Assembly: GCF_006717045.1 (NCBI RefSeq)
Contig: NZ_VFPH01000001.1
Span: 1,736,001-1,800,000 of the forward strand
Origin: Pseudonocardia cypriaca
GTDB lineage: Bacteria; Actinomycetota; Actinomycetes; Mycobacteriales; Pseudonocardiaceae
DNA: 64,000 nucleotides
Direction of reading: 5' to 3'
Shown piece after piece: positions 43,179 through 51,828 of the stretch. The translations under genes were made by a program, and so were the position numbers. The notes under the pieces were generated by a model. The model made no database searches. It was not told the DNA's origin and saw only the letters and a list, made by a program, of their open reading frames with translations. Position 1 is the first letter of the stretch, and each line of letters starts with the position of its first letter.

Positions 43179-44807
43179 TCAGGGGCGCTTCGGCTCGTCC
43201 GGCTCCTGCCCGGGCGGCAGGTTCGACCGGTCCGGGGCGATCACCGTGCTCTCCTCGGAGTCGGGCAGCCCGAAGTGCGGGCCGCCGCGCTCGTCGTGCA
43301 GCAGCAGGTCCGACGTGCCCGGCCGCAGCGTCTCGCCCCGGAAGAACGCCGGCGCGATCCGGCTGTACACCAGCATCAGCACCGCACCCACCACGATGGC
43401 CCCGATCCCGATCACGAAGACCCCGCCGATGCCGAACACGGTGGTGGACCCGGCATCGGCGGACGCGTAGTCGATGCTCGACAGCACGAACGCGACCAGC
43501 AGCATCAACCCGCCCAGCCCCGGCAGCACACCCTTGGTCCACAGGCTGCGCCCGCGCAGCTCCCTGCGGTAGAACCACACGCAGGCGAAGCCGGTGAGGC
43601 CGTAGTAGAAGGCGATCAGCAGGCCGGTGGCGGAGATCGAGTCGGCCAGCACGTTCTCACTGACCAGCGTGAGGCCCACGTAGAACACGACCGACGCGAT
43701 GCCCATGCCCCACGTGGCCCAGGTCGGGGTGAGGTAGCGCGGGTGGATGTCGGCGAACTTCCGCGGGATCGCCCGGTAGGCGCCCATCGACAGCGCCGCG
43801 CGTGCCGTCGGCAGGATCGTGGTCTGCGTGGACGCCGCCGACGACGTCAGTACCGAGATGATCAGCAGCACCACGAAGGCGCGCCCGAAGCCCTCCTCGC
43901 CGAACACCGCTGAGCCCATCGCGGCGAACACGTCGTCGGAGTTCTCCTCGTTGCCGAGCCCGATGCCCTCGGTGCCCGTGCCCGCGAACGCCACGGCGGC
44001 CACCGCGACCAGGACGTAGGTGACGAGCAGCAGCAGCGTGGAGAGCACCGCGGCCTTACCGGGCGTGCTCCCCGGCTCGTCGCTCTCCTCGTTGACGGCG
44101 ACGGCGGTGTCCCAGCCCCAGTACAGGAACACGGCGATGAGCACGGCGTCGACCAGGTCGGGGATCTCGAGCCCGCCGGGCCACAGCCAGCCGAGGCTCG
44201 GCATCATCGAGCCCTCGGGGGCGTCGCCGGCGTAGACGCGCACGAGCGCGGTGACGGCGAAGATCGCCAGCACCACGAGCTCGATCCCCAGCAGGGCGAA
44301 CTGCAGCCGCGCCGAGATCTCGATGCCCCGGTAGCAGATGTAGGTCATGACCAGGATCCAGACGACGCCGGCCACCGTGGTCCACAGCGTGCTCTCCGCC
44401 AGCGCGTCCGCCCCCACCAGCAGGAACGAGTACTGGCCTGCCACCTGCGCCAGGTTCGCCATGACGATCACGTCGGCTGCGATGATCCCCCAGCCACCCA
44501 GCCAACCCATCCACGGCCCGAACGCACGACCCGCCCACGTGAAGGTGGTGCCGCAGTCGGGCTCGGCCCGGTTGAGCTCCCGGTAGGCCACCGCGATCAG
44601 GTACATCGGCACGAACGCGAGCAGCAGGATCGCCGGCGCCTTCTCCCCGGCCAGCAGCACGAGCGCGCCGAGGCTGGCCGCGAGGCTGTAGGCGGGCGCC
44701 GTGGACGCCAGGCCGATCACCACGCTCGACAGCAGCCCGAGCGCGCCGCCCTTGAGTCCCTTGTCGCCGGGCGCGGTGCCGCCGGGTCGACTGATCACCT
44801 CGGTCAT
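43179..44807 (-). CDS. APC family amino acid/polyamine permease
   Basis: 542 residues with about 12 membrane helices of the amino acid-polyamine-organocation fold: GLLSSVVIGLASTAPAYSLA (helix 1 with the unwound substrate motif), PDCGTTFTWAGRAFGPWMGW and a C-terminal hydrophilic tail of about 55 residues. It is downstream of and co-oriented with the aldehyde dehydrogenase (49-base gap), so it probably imports the amine degraded by the cluster. The substrate (putrescine, GABA or another amine) is inferred from context only. Confidence 0.88.
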   Translation of the reverse strand: MTEVISRPGGTAPGDKGLKGGALGLLSSVVIGLASTAPAYSLAASLGALVLLAGEKAPAILLLAFVPMYLIAVAYRELNRAEPDCGTTFTWAGRAFGPWMGWLGGWGIIAADVIVMANLAQVAGQYSFLLVGADALAESTLWTTVAGVVWILVMTYICYRGIEISARLQFALLGIELVVLAIFAVTALVRVYAGDAPEGSMMPSLGWLWPGGLEIPDLVDAVLIAVFLYWGWDTAVAVNEESDEPGSTPGKAAVLSTLLLLVTYVLVAVAAVAFAGTGTEGIGLGNEENSDDVFAAMGSAVFGEEGFGRAFVVLLIISVLTSSAASTQTTILPTARAALSMGAYRAIPRKFADIHPRYLTPTWATWGMGIASVVFYVGLTLVSENVLADSISATGLLIAFYYGLTGFACVWFYRRELRGRSLWTKGVLPGLGGLMLLVAFVLSSIDYASADAGSTTVFGIGGVFVIGIGAIVVGAVLMLVYSRIAPAFFRGETLRPGTSDLLLHDERGGPHFGLPDSEESTVIAPDRSNLPPGQEPDEPKRP

Positions 44808-44855
44808 GTCGGCCTCCGCCGGGTCAGTGCCGTTGGTTCGCTCCGCAAGCTGCGC

Positions 44856-46298
44856 TCAGGAGTCGATGTTCGCCATGACGTGCTTGACGCGCGTGTAGTC
44901 CTCGAATCCGTAGACCGACAGGTCCTTGCCGTAGCCGGAGTGCTTGAAGCCGCCGTGCGGCATCTCCGCGACCAGCGGGATGTGGGTGTTGATCCAGACG
45001 CAGCCGAAGTCGAGGCGGCGGCTGGTGCGCATGGCCCGGCCGAAGTCGCGCGTCCACACGCTCGAGGCGAGGCCGTAGCGCACGCCGTTGGCGAGGCGGA
45101 TCGCCTCCTCCTCGTCGGCGTAGCGCTGCACCGTGATCACCGGGCCGAAGATCTCGTTCTGGATCACCTCGTCGTCCTGGCGCAGGTCGGCGACGACGGC
45201 GGGCTCCAGGAAGAAACCGCCGGAGAGGTCGCCGCCTGGACGGGTGCCGCCGGTGGTCACGGTCGCGTGGTCGGGAAGCCTGCCGAGCAGCCCGGTGACG
45301 CGGTCGAGCTGGGTGCGGTTGTTGAGCGGGCCGAAGAGCACGTCCTCGTCGTCGGGCCTGCCGGTGCGCGTCGTCCGGGCCTGCTCGGTGAGCGCGGCCA
45401 CGAGGTCGTCGTGCACGGACGCCGCGACCAGCACGCGGGTGGCGGCGGTGCAGTCCTGGCCTGCGTTGAAGTAGCCGGCCTCGGCGATGGTCTGCGCGGC
45501 CGCCTCGATGTCGGCGTCGTCGTACACGATCACCGGCGCCTTGCCGCCCAGCTCGAGGTGCACCCGCTTGACGTCGTGGCTCGCGGCCTCGGCCACCTCC
45601 ATCCCGGCCCGCACCGAGCCCGTGATCGCCACCAGCTGCGGCACGGGGTGGGACACCAGCGCGCGGCCGGTGTCGCGGTCGCCGCAGATCACGTTGAGCA
45701 CGCCGGGCGGCAGGAACTCGGCGGCCACCTCGGCGAGCAGCAGCGTGGAGGCCGGCGTGGTGTCCGAGGGCTTGAGCACCACCGTGTTGCCGGCCGCCAG
45801 CGCGGGGGCGATCTTCCAGACGGCCATCATCAGCGGGTAGTTCCAGGGCGTCACCTGCCCGACGACGCCGATCGGCTCGCGCCGCACGAACGACGTGTGC
45901 CCGGCCATGTACTCCCCGGCGGCGCGGCCCTCCAGCACGCGCGCGGCGCCCGCGAAGAAGCGGAGCTGGTCCACACAGGGCGGCAGCTCCTCCTCCGCCG
46001 TGAGACCGAGAGGTTTGCCCGTGTTGCGGCTCTCGGTCGTCACGAACTCCCCGGCGCGCCCCTCGATCGCGTCGGCGAGCTTCAGGAGGAGGCGCTGCCG
46101 CTCAGCGGGCGTGGTGTCACGCCACGTCTCGAACGCCCGTGCCGCGGCACCGTAGGCCGCGTCCACGTCGGCCTCGCCGGACAGCGGGGCGCTCGCATAC
46201 ACCTCTCCGGTCACCGGGTCGACGACATCGCTGCTGCGCCCGTCGGCGGAGTCGTGCCACTCCCCGTCGACGAAGTTCCGCAGGTGCAGCTTGTCCAT
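44856..46298 (-). CDS. Aldehyde dehydrogenase, gamma-aminobutyraldehyde dehydrogenase-like
   Basis: 480 residues. The NAD-dependent ALDH motifs are WNYPLMM, the catalytic Glu in HLELGGKAPVIV, the nucleophile Cys in FNAGQDCTAATRV and NEIFGPVITVQRY. Its sequence style (MDKLHLRNFVDGEWHD; AMRTSRRLDFGCVWINTHIP) is that of aminobutyraldehyde dehydrogenases in putrescine breakdown. ATG 46298 has GAGGAG at 7-base spacing. It is divergent from the Lrp regulator gene that leads the aminotransferase-oxidase operon. Confidence 0.88.
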   Translation of the reverse strand: MDKLHLRNFVDGEWHDSADGRSSDVVDPVTGEVYASAPLSGEADVDAAYGAAARAFETWRDTTPAERQRLLLKLADAIEGRAGEFVTTESRNTGKPLGLTAEEELPPCVDQLRFFAGAARVLEGRAAGEYMAGHTSFVRREPIGVVGQVTPWNYPLMMAVWKIAPALAAGNTVVLKPSDTTPASTLLLAEVAAEFLPPGVLNVICGDRDTGRALVSHPVPQLVAITGSVRAGMEVAEAASHDVKRVHLELGGKAPVIVYDDADIEAAAQTIAEAGYFNAGQDCTAATRVLVAASVHDDLVAALTEQARTTRTGRPDDEDVLFGPLNNRTQLDRVTGLLGRLPDHATVTTGGTRPGGDLSGGFFLEPAVVADLRQDDEVIQNEIFGPVITVQRYADEEEAIRLANGVRYGLASSVWTRDFGRAMRTSRRLDFGCVWINTHIPLVAEMPHGGFKHSGYGKDLSVYGFEDYTRVKHVMANIDS

Positions 46299-46342
46299 CG
46301 CTCGCTCCTCGCTCGACCGGGTGACCTGGGGCACTCTAGCCG

Positions 46343-46355
46343 TCCGTTCTACGGA
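46343..46355. promoter_or_regulatory. Short dyad TCCGT-TCT-ACGGA between ALDH and Lrp genes
   Basis: Perfect 5-base arms in the 150-base divergent gap. It is a possible Lrp/AsnC site controlling both directions, but too short to be firm. Confidence 0.3.
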
Positions 46356-46448
46356 TTTCGAGCCCTGTAACCGCTGGCTGCGATGAATTCCGTGTTGCAA
46401 ACCCGGTTCAGTCGACGGATCTCGTTGCGCTCGCCTACTCTGTGCTGC

Positions 46449-46922
46449 GTGTCCCTCGCCTCGGAGCCGGTTCACGGACTGCTCGACGACGTCGGCAAGG
46501 CGATCGTGGAGCAGCTCCAGGAGGACGGCAGGCGGCCCTACGCCACAATCGCCCGTGCGGTCGGGCTGTCCGAGGCCGCCGTGCGGCAGCGGGTGGCGCG
46601 GCTGCAGGAGGCGGGTGTCATCCAGATCGTCGCCGTCACCGACCCGCTGCAGCTGGGCTTCCGGCGGCAGGCCATGGTCGGGATCAAGTCCGACGGCGAC
46701 GTCGTCGACCTGGCCGATGCACTGGCCGAGATGCCGGAGGTCGACTACGTCGTGATCACCGCCGGCAGCTTCGACGTGCTGGTCGAAGCGGTGTGCGAGG
46801 ACGACGAGCACCTGCTGGAGCTCGTCGGGCGGCGGATCCGGGCACTGCCCGGCGTACGCAGCACCGAGACGTTCGTCTACATGAAGCTGCGCAAGCAGCA
46901 CTACAACTGGGGTACGAGATGA
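46449..46922 (+). CDS. Lrp/AsnC family regulator
   Basis: 157 residues: N-terminal HTH (VGKAIVEQLQEDGRRPYATI, ARAVGLSEAAVRQRVARLQE) and C-terminal RAM/AsnC sensing domain (YVVITAGSFDVLVEAVCEDD). GTG 46449 is the start. The stop overlaps the aminotransferase start (ATGA), so it is the first gene of that operon and divergent from the ALDH-permease operon. It is likely the substrate-responsive regulator of the whole amine cluster (inference). Confidence 0.92.
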   Translation: MSLASEPVHGLLDDVGKAIVEQLQEDGRRPYATIARAVGLSEAAVRQRVARLQEAGVIQIVAVTDPLQLGFRRQAMVGIKSDGDVVDLADALAEMPEVDYVVITAGSFDVLVEAVCEDDEHLLELVGRRIRALPGVRSTETFVYMKLRKQHYNWGTR

Positions 46923-48337
46923 GCACAGCGCCCGAGACCGCCACCGTCCCCACCGCATCGCACACCCCGCGGGGCACCGACCACGCCGACGCCGCGCGGG
47001 ACCACCTGTGGATGCACTTCACCCGCCACTCCACCTACGAGGACGGCGGACGCGTGCCGATCATGGTGCGCGGCGAGGGCTGCCGCGTGTGGGACGCCGA
47101 CGGGCGCGAGTACCTCGACGGCCTCGCCGGGCTCTTCGTCGTGCAGGCCGGGCACGGCCGCCGCGAGCTGGCCGAGACCGCGGCCCGCCAGGCCGCCGAC
47201 CTGGCCTACTTCCCGATCTGGTCCTACGCGCACCCGGCGGCGATCGACCTCGCGGAGCGCCTCGCGCACTACGCACCCGGCGATCTGAACCGCGTCTTCT
47301 TCACCACCGGCGGCGGTGAGGCCGTGGAGAGCGCGTGGAAGCTCGCCAAGCAGTACTTCAAGCTCACCGGCAAGCCCACCAAGCACAAGGTGATCAGCCG
47401 GGCGATCGCCTACCACGGCACGCCCCAGGGGGCGCTCTCGATCACCGGGGTGCCGGATCTGCGGATCCCGTACGAGCCGCTCGTGCCCGGGTCGTTCAAG
47501 GTGCCCAACACCAACGCCTACCGCGCGCCGGAGTACCTGGGCGGCGACCTGAAGGCGTTCGGCCGGTGGGCGGCCGACCAGGTGGAGGAGGCGATCCTCG
47601 CCGAGGGCGCCGACAGCGTCGCGGCCGTGTTCGTCGAGCCGGTGCAGAACGCCGGTGGCTGCTTCCCGCCCCCACCCGGGTACTTCGAGCGGCTGCGCCA
47701 GATCTGCGACGAGCACGACGTGCTGCTCGTCTCCGACGAGGTGATCTGCGCGTTCGGCCGGATCGGGAACATGTTCGCCTGCGACACCTTCGGATACGTC
47801 CCGGACATCATCACCTGCGCCAAGGGCATGACGTCCGGCTACTCGCCGATCGGCGCGATGATCGCGAGCGAGCGGCTGTTCGAGCCGTTCCGCTCCGGCA
47901 CGGCGTCGTTCCTGCACGGGTACACGTTCGGCGGCCACCCGGTCTCCGCGGCCGTCGCGATGGCCAACCTCGACATCTTCGAGCGCGAGGGGCTCAACGA
48001 GCACGTGCGCGAGCAGTCGCCGGTGTTCCGGGCGACCCTGGAGAAGCTGCTCGACCTGCCCATCGTCGGCGACGTCCGCGGCGAGGGCTTCTTCTTCGGC
48101 ATCGAGCTGGTCAAGGACAAGGCCACCAAGGAGACGTTCAGCGCAGAGGAGGCCGAGCGGCTGCTGCGCGGCTTCCTGTCCAAGGCGCTGTTCGACGCCG
48201 GGCTGTACTGCCGCGCCGACGACCGCGGCGACCCCGTCGTCCAGCTCTCGCCGCCGCTCGTCGCCGGACCCGCCGAGTTCGACCGGATCGAGCAGATCCT
48301 GCGGGGGGTGCTCACCGAGGCGTGGTCGAAACTCTGA
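46919..48337 (+). CDS. Class III PLP aminotransferase (omega-amine type)
   Basis: 472 residues. It shows the class III motifs FFTTGGGEAVESAWKLAKQY, AAVFVEPVQNAGGCFPPP, LLVSDEVICAFGRIGNMF and the PLP Lys in CAKGMTSGYSPIGAM. It transfers the terminal amino group of an amine or omega-amino acid to pyruvate or another keto acid; putrescine, GABA or beta-alanine are candidates from context. Coupled to the Lrp gene by ATGA. It overlaps the oxidoreductase gene downstream by 16 bases. Confidence 0.9.
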   Translation: MSTAPETATVPTASHTPRGTDHADAARDHLWMHFTRHSTYEDGGRVPIMVRGEGCRVWDADGREYLDGLAGLFVVQAGHGRRELAETAARQAADLAYFPIWSYAHPAAIDLAERLAHYAPGDLNRVFFTTGGGEAVESAWKLAKQYFKLTGKPTKHKVISRAIAYHGTPQGALSITGVPDLRIPYEPLVPGSFKVPNTNAYRAPEYLGGDLKAFGRWAADQVEEAILAEGADSVAAVFVEPVQNAGGCFPPPPGYFERLRQICDEHDVLLVSDEVICAFGRIGNMFACDTFGYVPDIITCAKGMTSGYSPIGAMIASERLFEPFRSGTASFLHGYTFGGHPVSAAVAMANLDIFEREGLNEHVREQSPVFRATLEKLLDLPIVGDVRGEGFFFGIELVKDKATKETFSAEEAERLLRGFLSKALFDAGLYCRADDRGDPVVQLSPPLVAGPAEFDRIEQILRGVLTEAWSKL

Positions 48338-49674
48338 GCCTGTGGCACCAGCAGGTCGTGGGGGACGGCGACCTGCTCGCCCCACGGCCGGCGCTGGAGG
48401 GTGACGCCGAGGCGGACGTCTGCATCGTCGGCGCCGGCTACACCGGTCTCTGGACGGCGTACGCGCTGTTGCGCGGCGACCCGGCGCTGCGCGTGCTCGT
48501 CGTCGAGCGGGAGATCGCCGGGTTCGGCGCAAGCGGGCGCAACGGCGGCTGGTGCTCGGCGCTCTTCCCGGCCGGGCGGGCCGCACTGGCCCGCCGGCAC
48601 GGCCCCGCCGCCGCGGATGCGATGCGGTCGGCGATGCGCGCCGCGGTGGACGAGGTCGGCACGGCGGTCGAGGAGGAGGGCATCGCCTGCGACTGGGTGA
48701 AGGGCGGCACCGTCGTGCTCGCCCGCACGCCCGCGCAGCTCGCCCGGGCTCGCGCGGAGGCGTCCGACGGGCCCGACCGGGTCGAGATGCTCGGCCCGCG
48801 GGAGGCGTCGGCCCTGGTGGGGGCCGCGGGGGTGCTCGGAGCGACGTACACGCCCGACTGCGCCCGCGTGCAGCCGGCGCGGCTCGCCCGCGGGCTCGCG
48901 CGGGCCGTCGAGCGGCGCGGCGGGCGGATCGCGGAGGGCACCACCGCGCTCGCGATCCGGCCCCGGGAGGTCGTGACCGATCGGGGAGTGGTGCGCGCTC
49001 GCGCCGTCGTCCGGGCCACCGAGGCGTGGAGCGCGGCGCTCGCCCCGCGCTCCGTGGTGCCGGTGTACTCGCTGATCGTCGCCACCCGGCCGCTGCCGGA
49101 GTCGTTCTGGTCCTCGGCGGGCCTCGCCGGCGGGCAGACCTTCAGCGACCACCGCCACCTCGTGGTCTACGGCCAGCGCACCGCGGACGACCGGCTCGTC
49201 TTCGGGGGGCGCGGCGCGCCGTACCACTTCCGGTCCCGGATCCACCCGTCCTTCGACCGTGACGAGCGGGTGTTCGGCGGCCTGCGCGCCGCCCTCACCG
49301 AGCTGTTCCCGGCGCTGCGGCCCGACGACTTCACCCATGCCTGGGGCGGCCCGCTCGGCATCCCGCGCGACTGGCACGCCGGCGTCGGGTTCGGGCCGGA
49401 CGGCCTCGGCTGGGGCGGTGGGTACGTGGGTGACGGCGTCGCCACGTCGAACCTCGCCGGCCGCACCCTCGCCGCGCTGATCCTCGGCCGCGACGACCCG
49501 ATCGCCGCGCTGCCGTGGGTCGGGCACCGCTCGCGGCGGTGGGAGCCGGAGCCGCTGCGGTGGCTGCTGGTCAACGCCGGACTGCGGCTCATGACGCTCG
49601 CGGACGGGGAGGAGCGGCTCACCGGGCGGCGGAGCGTGGTGGCCGCCTCGCTCGCACGGTTCCTCGGCGGCTGA
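48322..49674 (+). CDS. FAD-dependent amine oxidoreductase (DAO / PuuB-like)
   Basis: 450 residues of the DAO superfamily. It shows the FAD-binding CIVGAGYTGLWTAYALL, EREIAGFGASGRNGGWCSAL (typical of gamma-glutamylputrescine oxidase-like proteins), VFGGRGAPYHF and the C-terminal GGGYVGDGVATSNLAGRTLA. It probably oxidises an amine to the aldehyde that the ALDH then handles. GTG 48322 lies inside the aminotransferase gene (16-base overlap), so the two are cotranscribed. Confidence 0.88.
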   Translation: MVETLSLWHQQVVGDGDLLAPRPALEGDAEADVCIVGAGYTGLWTAYALLRGDPALRVLVVEREIAGFGASGRNGGWCSALFPAGRAALARRHGPAAADAMRSAMRAAVDEVGTAVEEEGIACDWVKGGTVVLARTPAQLARARAEASDGPDRVEMLGPREASALVGAAGVLGATYTPDCARVQPARLARGLARAVERRGGRIAEGTTALAIRPREVVTDRGVVRARAVVRATEAWSAALAPRSVVPVYSLIVATRPLPESFWSSAGLAGGQTFSDHRHLVVYGQRTADDRLVFGGRGAPYHFRSRIHPSFDRDERVFGGLRAALTELFPALRPDDFTHAWGGPLGIPRDWHAGVGFGPDGLGWGGGYVGDGVATSNLAGRTLAALILGRDDPIAALPWVGHRSRRWEPEPLRWLLVNAGLRLMTLADGEERLTGRRSVVAASLARFLGG

Positions 49675-49698
49675 GACACGTCGCTGTTCGGGCGTGGA

Positions 49699-50370
49699 TC
49701 AGGACGCGGCAGTCACGGGCTGGTCAGCCAGGCGCCATTCGAGCATGCCCTCCGCCAGGCGGACGGAGCGCCGTCCGTGGGCGGTGAGCAGCCGGACCGC
49801 GTCGTGGGCGAGCACGCAGTAGGCCCCGCGGCAGTACGCCACGACCTCGACGTCTGCCGGAAGCTCGGAGAGCCGGTCGGGTAGCTCCTCGAGGGGGATG
49901 GAGATCGCTCCCGGGATGTGCCCCGTGGCGAACTCCGGGACGGGACGCACGTCGAGCACGATCGCCTCGCCGGCCTCGACCCGGCGCAGCAGCTCCTCGC
50001 GGCCGATCTGCTCGGTGTCGTCGCCGTCCTGGGTGCCCAGGTAGCGGGCGCGTGCCGCGACGACCTCGGCCAGATGCGTCGCAGCTACCGTCCGCAGCTG
50101 CGCGAACAGGACGGCGACGTCGTTCCCGGCGAGCCGGTAGCGGATCGTGGTGCGCTCCCGGGTGGTGGCCACGAGCCCGGCTTCCCGAAGCGCCTTGAGG
50201 TGCATCGATGCGGTGGTCAACCCGAGGCCGGCGGTGGCAGCCAGGTCGGCGACGCTGCGCGGGCCCTGGCTGAGCAGGTCGAGCAGCTCCAGCCGCTTGC
50301 CGCTGCCGAGCGCCTTGCCCACCCGCGCCAGCTGCTCGAACAGCTCCGCCTTGAGCACCACATCACCCAT
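49699..50370 (-). CDS. ArsR-family regulator fused to a rhodanese domain
   Basis: 223 residues. The N-terminal ArsR winged helix is VADLAATAGLGLTTASMHLK, ALREAGLVATTRERTTIRYR; the C-terminal rhodanese is IVLDVRPVPEFATGHIPGAI then VVAYCRGAYCVLAHDAV, with the active-site Cys in CRGAYC. The fusion suggests a sensor of persulfide or another sulfur species. The ATG at 50370 has GGAGG at 6-base spacing. It is divergent from the MBL-rhodanese gene across a gap with an inverted repeat, so it probably represses that operon and itself. Confidence 0.92.
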   Translation of the reverse strand: MGDVVLKAELFEQLARVGKALGSGKRLELLDLLSQGPRSVADLAATAGLGLTTASMHLKALREAGLVATTRERTTIRYRLAGNDVAVLFAQLRTVAATHLAEVVAARARYLGTQDGDDTEQIGREELLRRVEAGEAIVLDVRPVPEFATGHIPGAISIPLEELPDRLSELPADVEVVAYCRGAYCVLAHDAVRLLTAHGRRSVRLAEGMLEWRLADQPVTAAS

Positions 50371-50386
50371 CGACATCCTCCAGTAC

Positions 50387-50402
50387 TTCATGGAATAGTG
50401 AA
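50387..50402. promoter_or_regulatory. Candidate ArsR operator TTCA-N8-TGAA
   Basis: An AT-rich dyad (TTCATGGAATAGTGAA) lies between the divergent regulator and MBL-rhodanese genes, in an otherwise GC-rich region. The spacing suits an ArsR dimer. Confidence 0.5.
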
Positions 50403-50451
50403 TCAGTTCGACTGTGAGAACGCCAGCCCACGCGCACGCGGGAGGCACGGC

Positions 50452-51828
50452 ATGAGCGATGCCCGGGACGTCGAGCTGACAGCAGTCGTGGACGAAGGCC
50501 TCGGCAACTCCTGCTACCTGGTCGACCTCGGAGACGGCTCGGCGCTGGTGGTCGACCCGCCGCGGGATCTGCGGGCGGTGCGGCGAGCCGTGGGGAAGGC
50601 CGGCCTGCGGATCCGGTTCGTCGCGGACACCCATCTGCACGGGGACTTCCTGTCCGGGGCGGTGCAGCTGGCGCACGACGACGGCGCGACGATCCTGGCC
50701 TCGGCTGCCGGTCGACGCTGGTTCGAACACCGCGGCGTGGGCGAGGGTGACGAGGTCGACCTCGGCGGGTTGAGCTTGATGGCGCTGGCCACGCCCGGGC
50801 ACACCGACGAGCATCTGTCGTACCTGTTGCGCGACGGGGAGCAACCAGCCGGGGTGTTCACCGGCGGGTCGCTCATCGTGGGCTCCGCGGCGCGTACTGA
50901 TCTCCTCGGCCCCGAGCGCGCCGAGGAGCTGGCCCGCGCCCAGTTCGCGTCATTGCGCAGGCTGTCCGCGCTGCCCGCCGACACGGCGGTGTGGCCGACC
51001 CATGGGGCGGGCTCGTTCTGCTCCGCGCCACCTGGCGTGGACCGGACGTCGACGATCGGCCGGGAGCTGCGCACGAACGCGCTGCTGGGCATCGAGGACG
51101 AGGATCGGTTCGTGGAGCGGCTGCTCGCCTCGCTGGGCAGCTACCCGCCCTATTTCCTGCGCCTGGCCGAGGCGAACCGGAGAGGACCGGCGGTGCTCGA
51201 CCCCGCGGTCGCCGCGCGGCTCCCGCAGCTGCCGGCATCGGCTGTGCGGGGCATGGGCCGGGACGGGGCGGTCGTGGTGGATGCCCGACCCGTGCCCGAC
51301 TTCGCCTGCGCGCACATCCCGGGGTCGCTGTCGATCCCCCTGCGGGCGCAGTTCGCGACCTGGTTGGGCTGGCTGGTCCCGCCCGACGCTCCGATCGTGG
51401 TGGTGCGCGATCCCGATCAGGACGTCGCCGAGCTGGTGTGGCAGGCGTTGAACATCGGCGTCGACCGGCTCGTCGGTGAGCTGGAAGGCGGTTTCGACGC
51501 GTGGGCCGGGACCGGCTGTCCGACGGCCGGCACCCGCCTGGTCGGCCCTGCGGAGATCGATGGTGGGCGCCGGGTGCTCGACGTCCGGCAGCGCGCCGAG
51601 TTCGCCGCGGGGCACCTGCCCGGCGCCGTGCACGTCGAGCTCGGCTCGCTCGCAGCGGTGGCGACCCACCTCCCGGACGAGCCGACGGTCGTGATGTGCG
51701 CGCGCGGGCCGCGGGCGATGGGTGCGGCCAGCCTCCTCGAGCGGGCCGGGCACCACGACCTCGCGGTGTTGGCGGGCGGCCCCGACGACTGGGCTATGGC
51801 CACTCGCGAAAAGCTGCAGGTGGAGTGA
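50452..51828 (+). CDS. MBL-fold hydrolase with two rhodanese domains (persulfide dioxygenase-like)
   Basis: 458 residues. The N-terminal metallo-beta-lactamase part has THLHGDFLSG, TPGHTDEHLSYLL, FTGGSLIVGSAARTDLLG and WPTHGAGSFC, as in ETHE1/CstB-like sulfur enzymes. Rhodanese 1 (about 265-360) lacks the catalytic Cys (VVVRDPDQ). Rhodanese 2 (about 370-450) keeps it (VVMCARGPRAMG). It likely oxidises or transfers persulfide sulfur. The ATG has GGAGG upstream. The stop overlaps the MFS gene (GTGA). Confidence 0.9.
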   Translation: MSDARDVELTAVVDEGLGNSCYLVDLGDGSALVVDPPRDLRAVRRAVGKAGLRIRFVADTHLHGDFLSGAVQLAHDDGATILASAAGRRWFEHRGVGEGDEVDLGGLSLMALATPGHTDEHLSYLLRDGEQPAGVFTGGSLIVGSAARTDLLGPERAEELARAQFASLRRLSALPADTAVWPTHGAGSFCSAPPGVDRTSTIGRELRTNALLGIEDEDRFVERLLASLGSYPPYFLRLAEANRRGPAVLDPAVAARLPQLPASAVRGMGRDGAVVVDARPVPDFACAHIPGSLSIPLRAQFATWLGWLVPPDAPIVVVRDPDQDVAELVWQALNIGVDRLVGELEGGFDAWAGTGCPTAGTRLVGPAEIDGGRRVLDVRQRAEFAAGHLPGAVHVELGSLAAVATHLPDEPTVVMCARGPRAMGAASLLERAGHHDLAVLAGGPDDWAMATREKLQVE

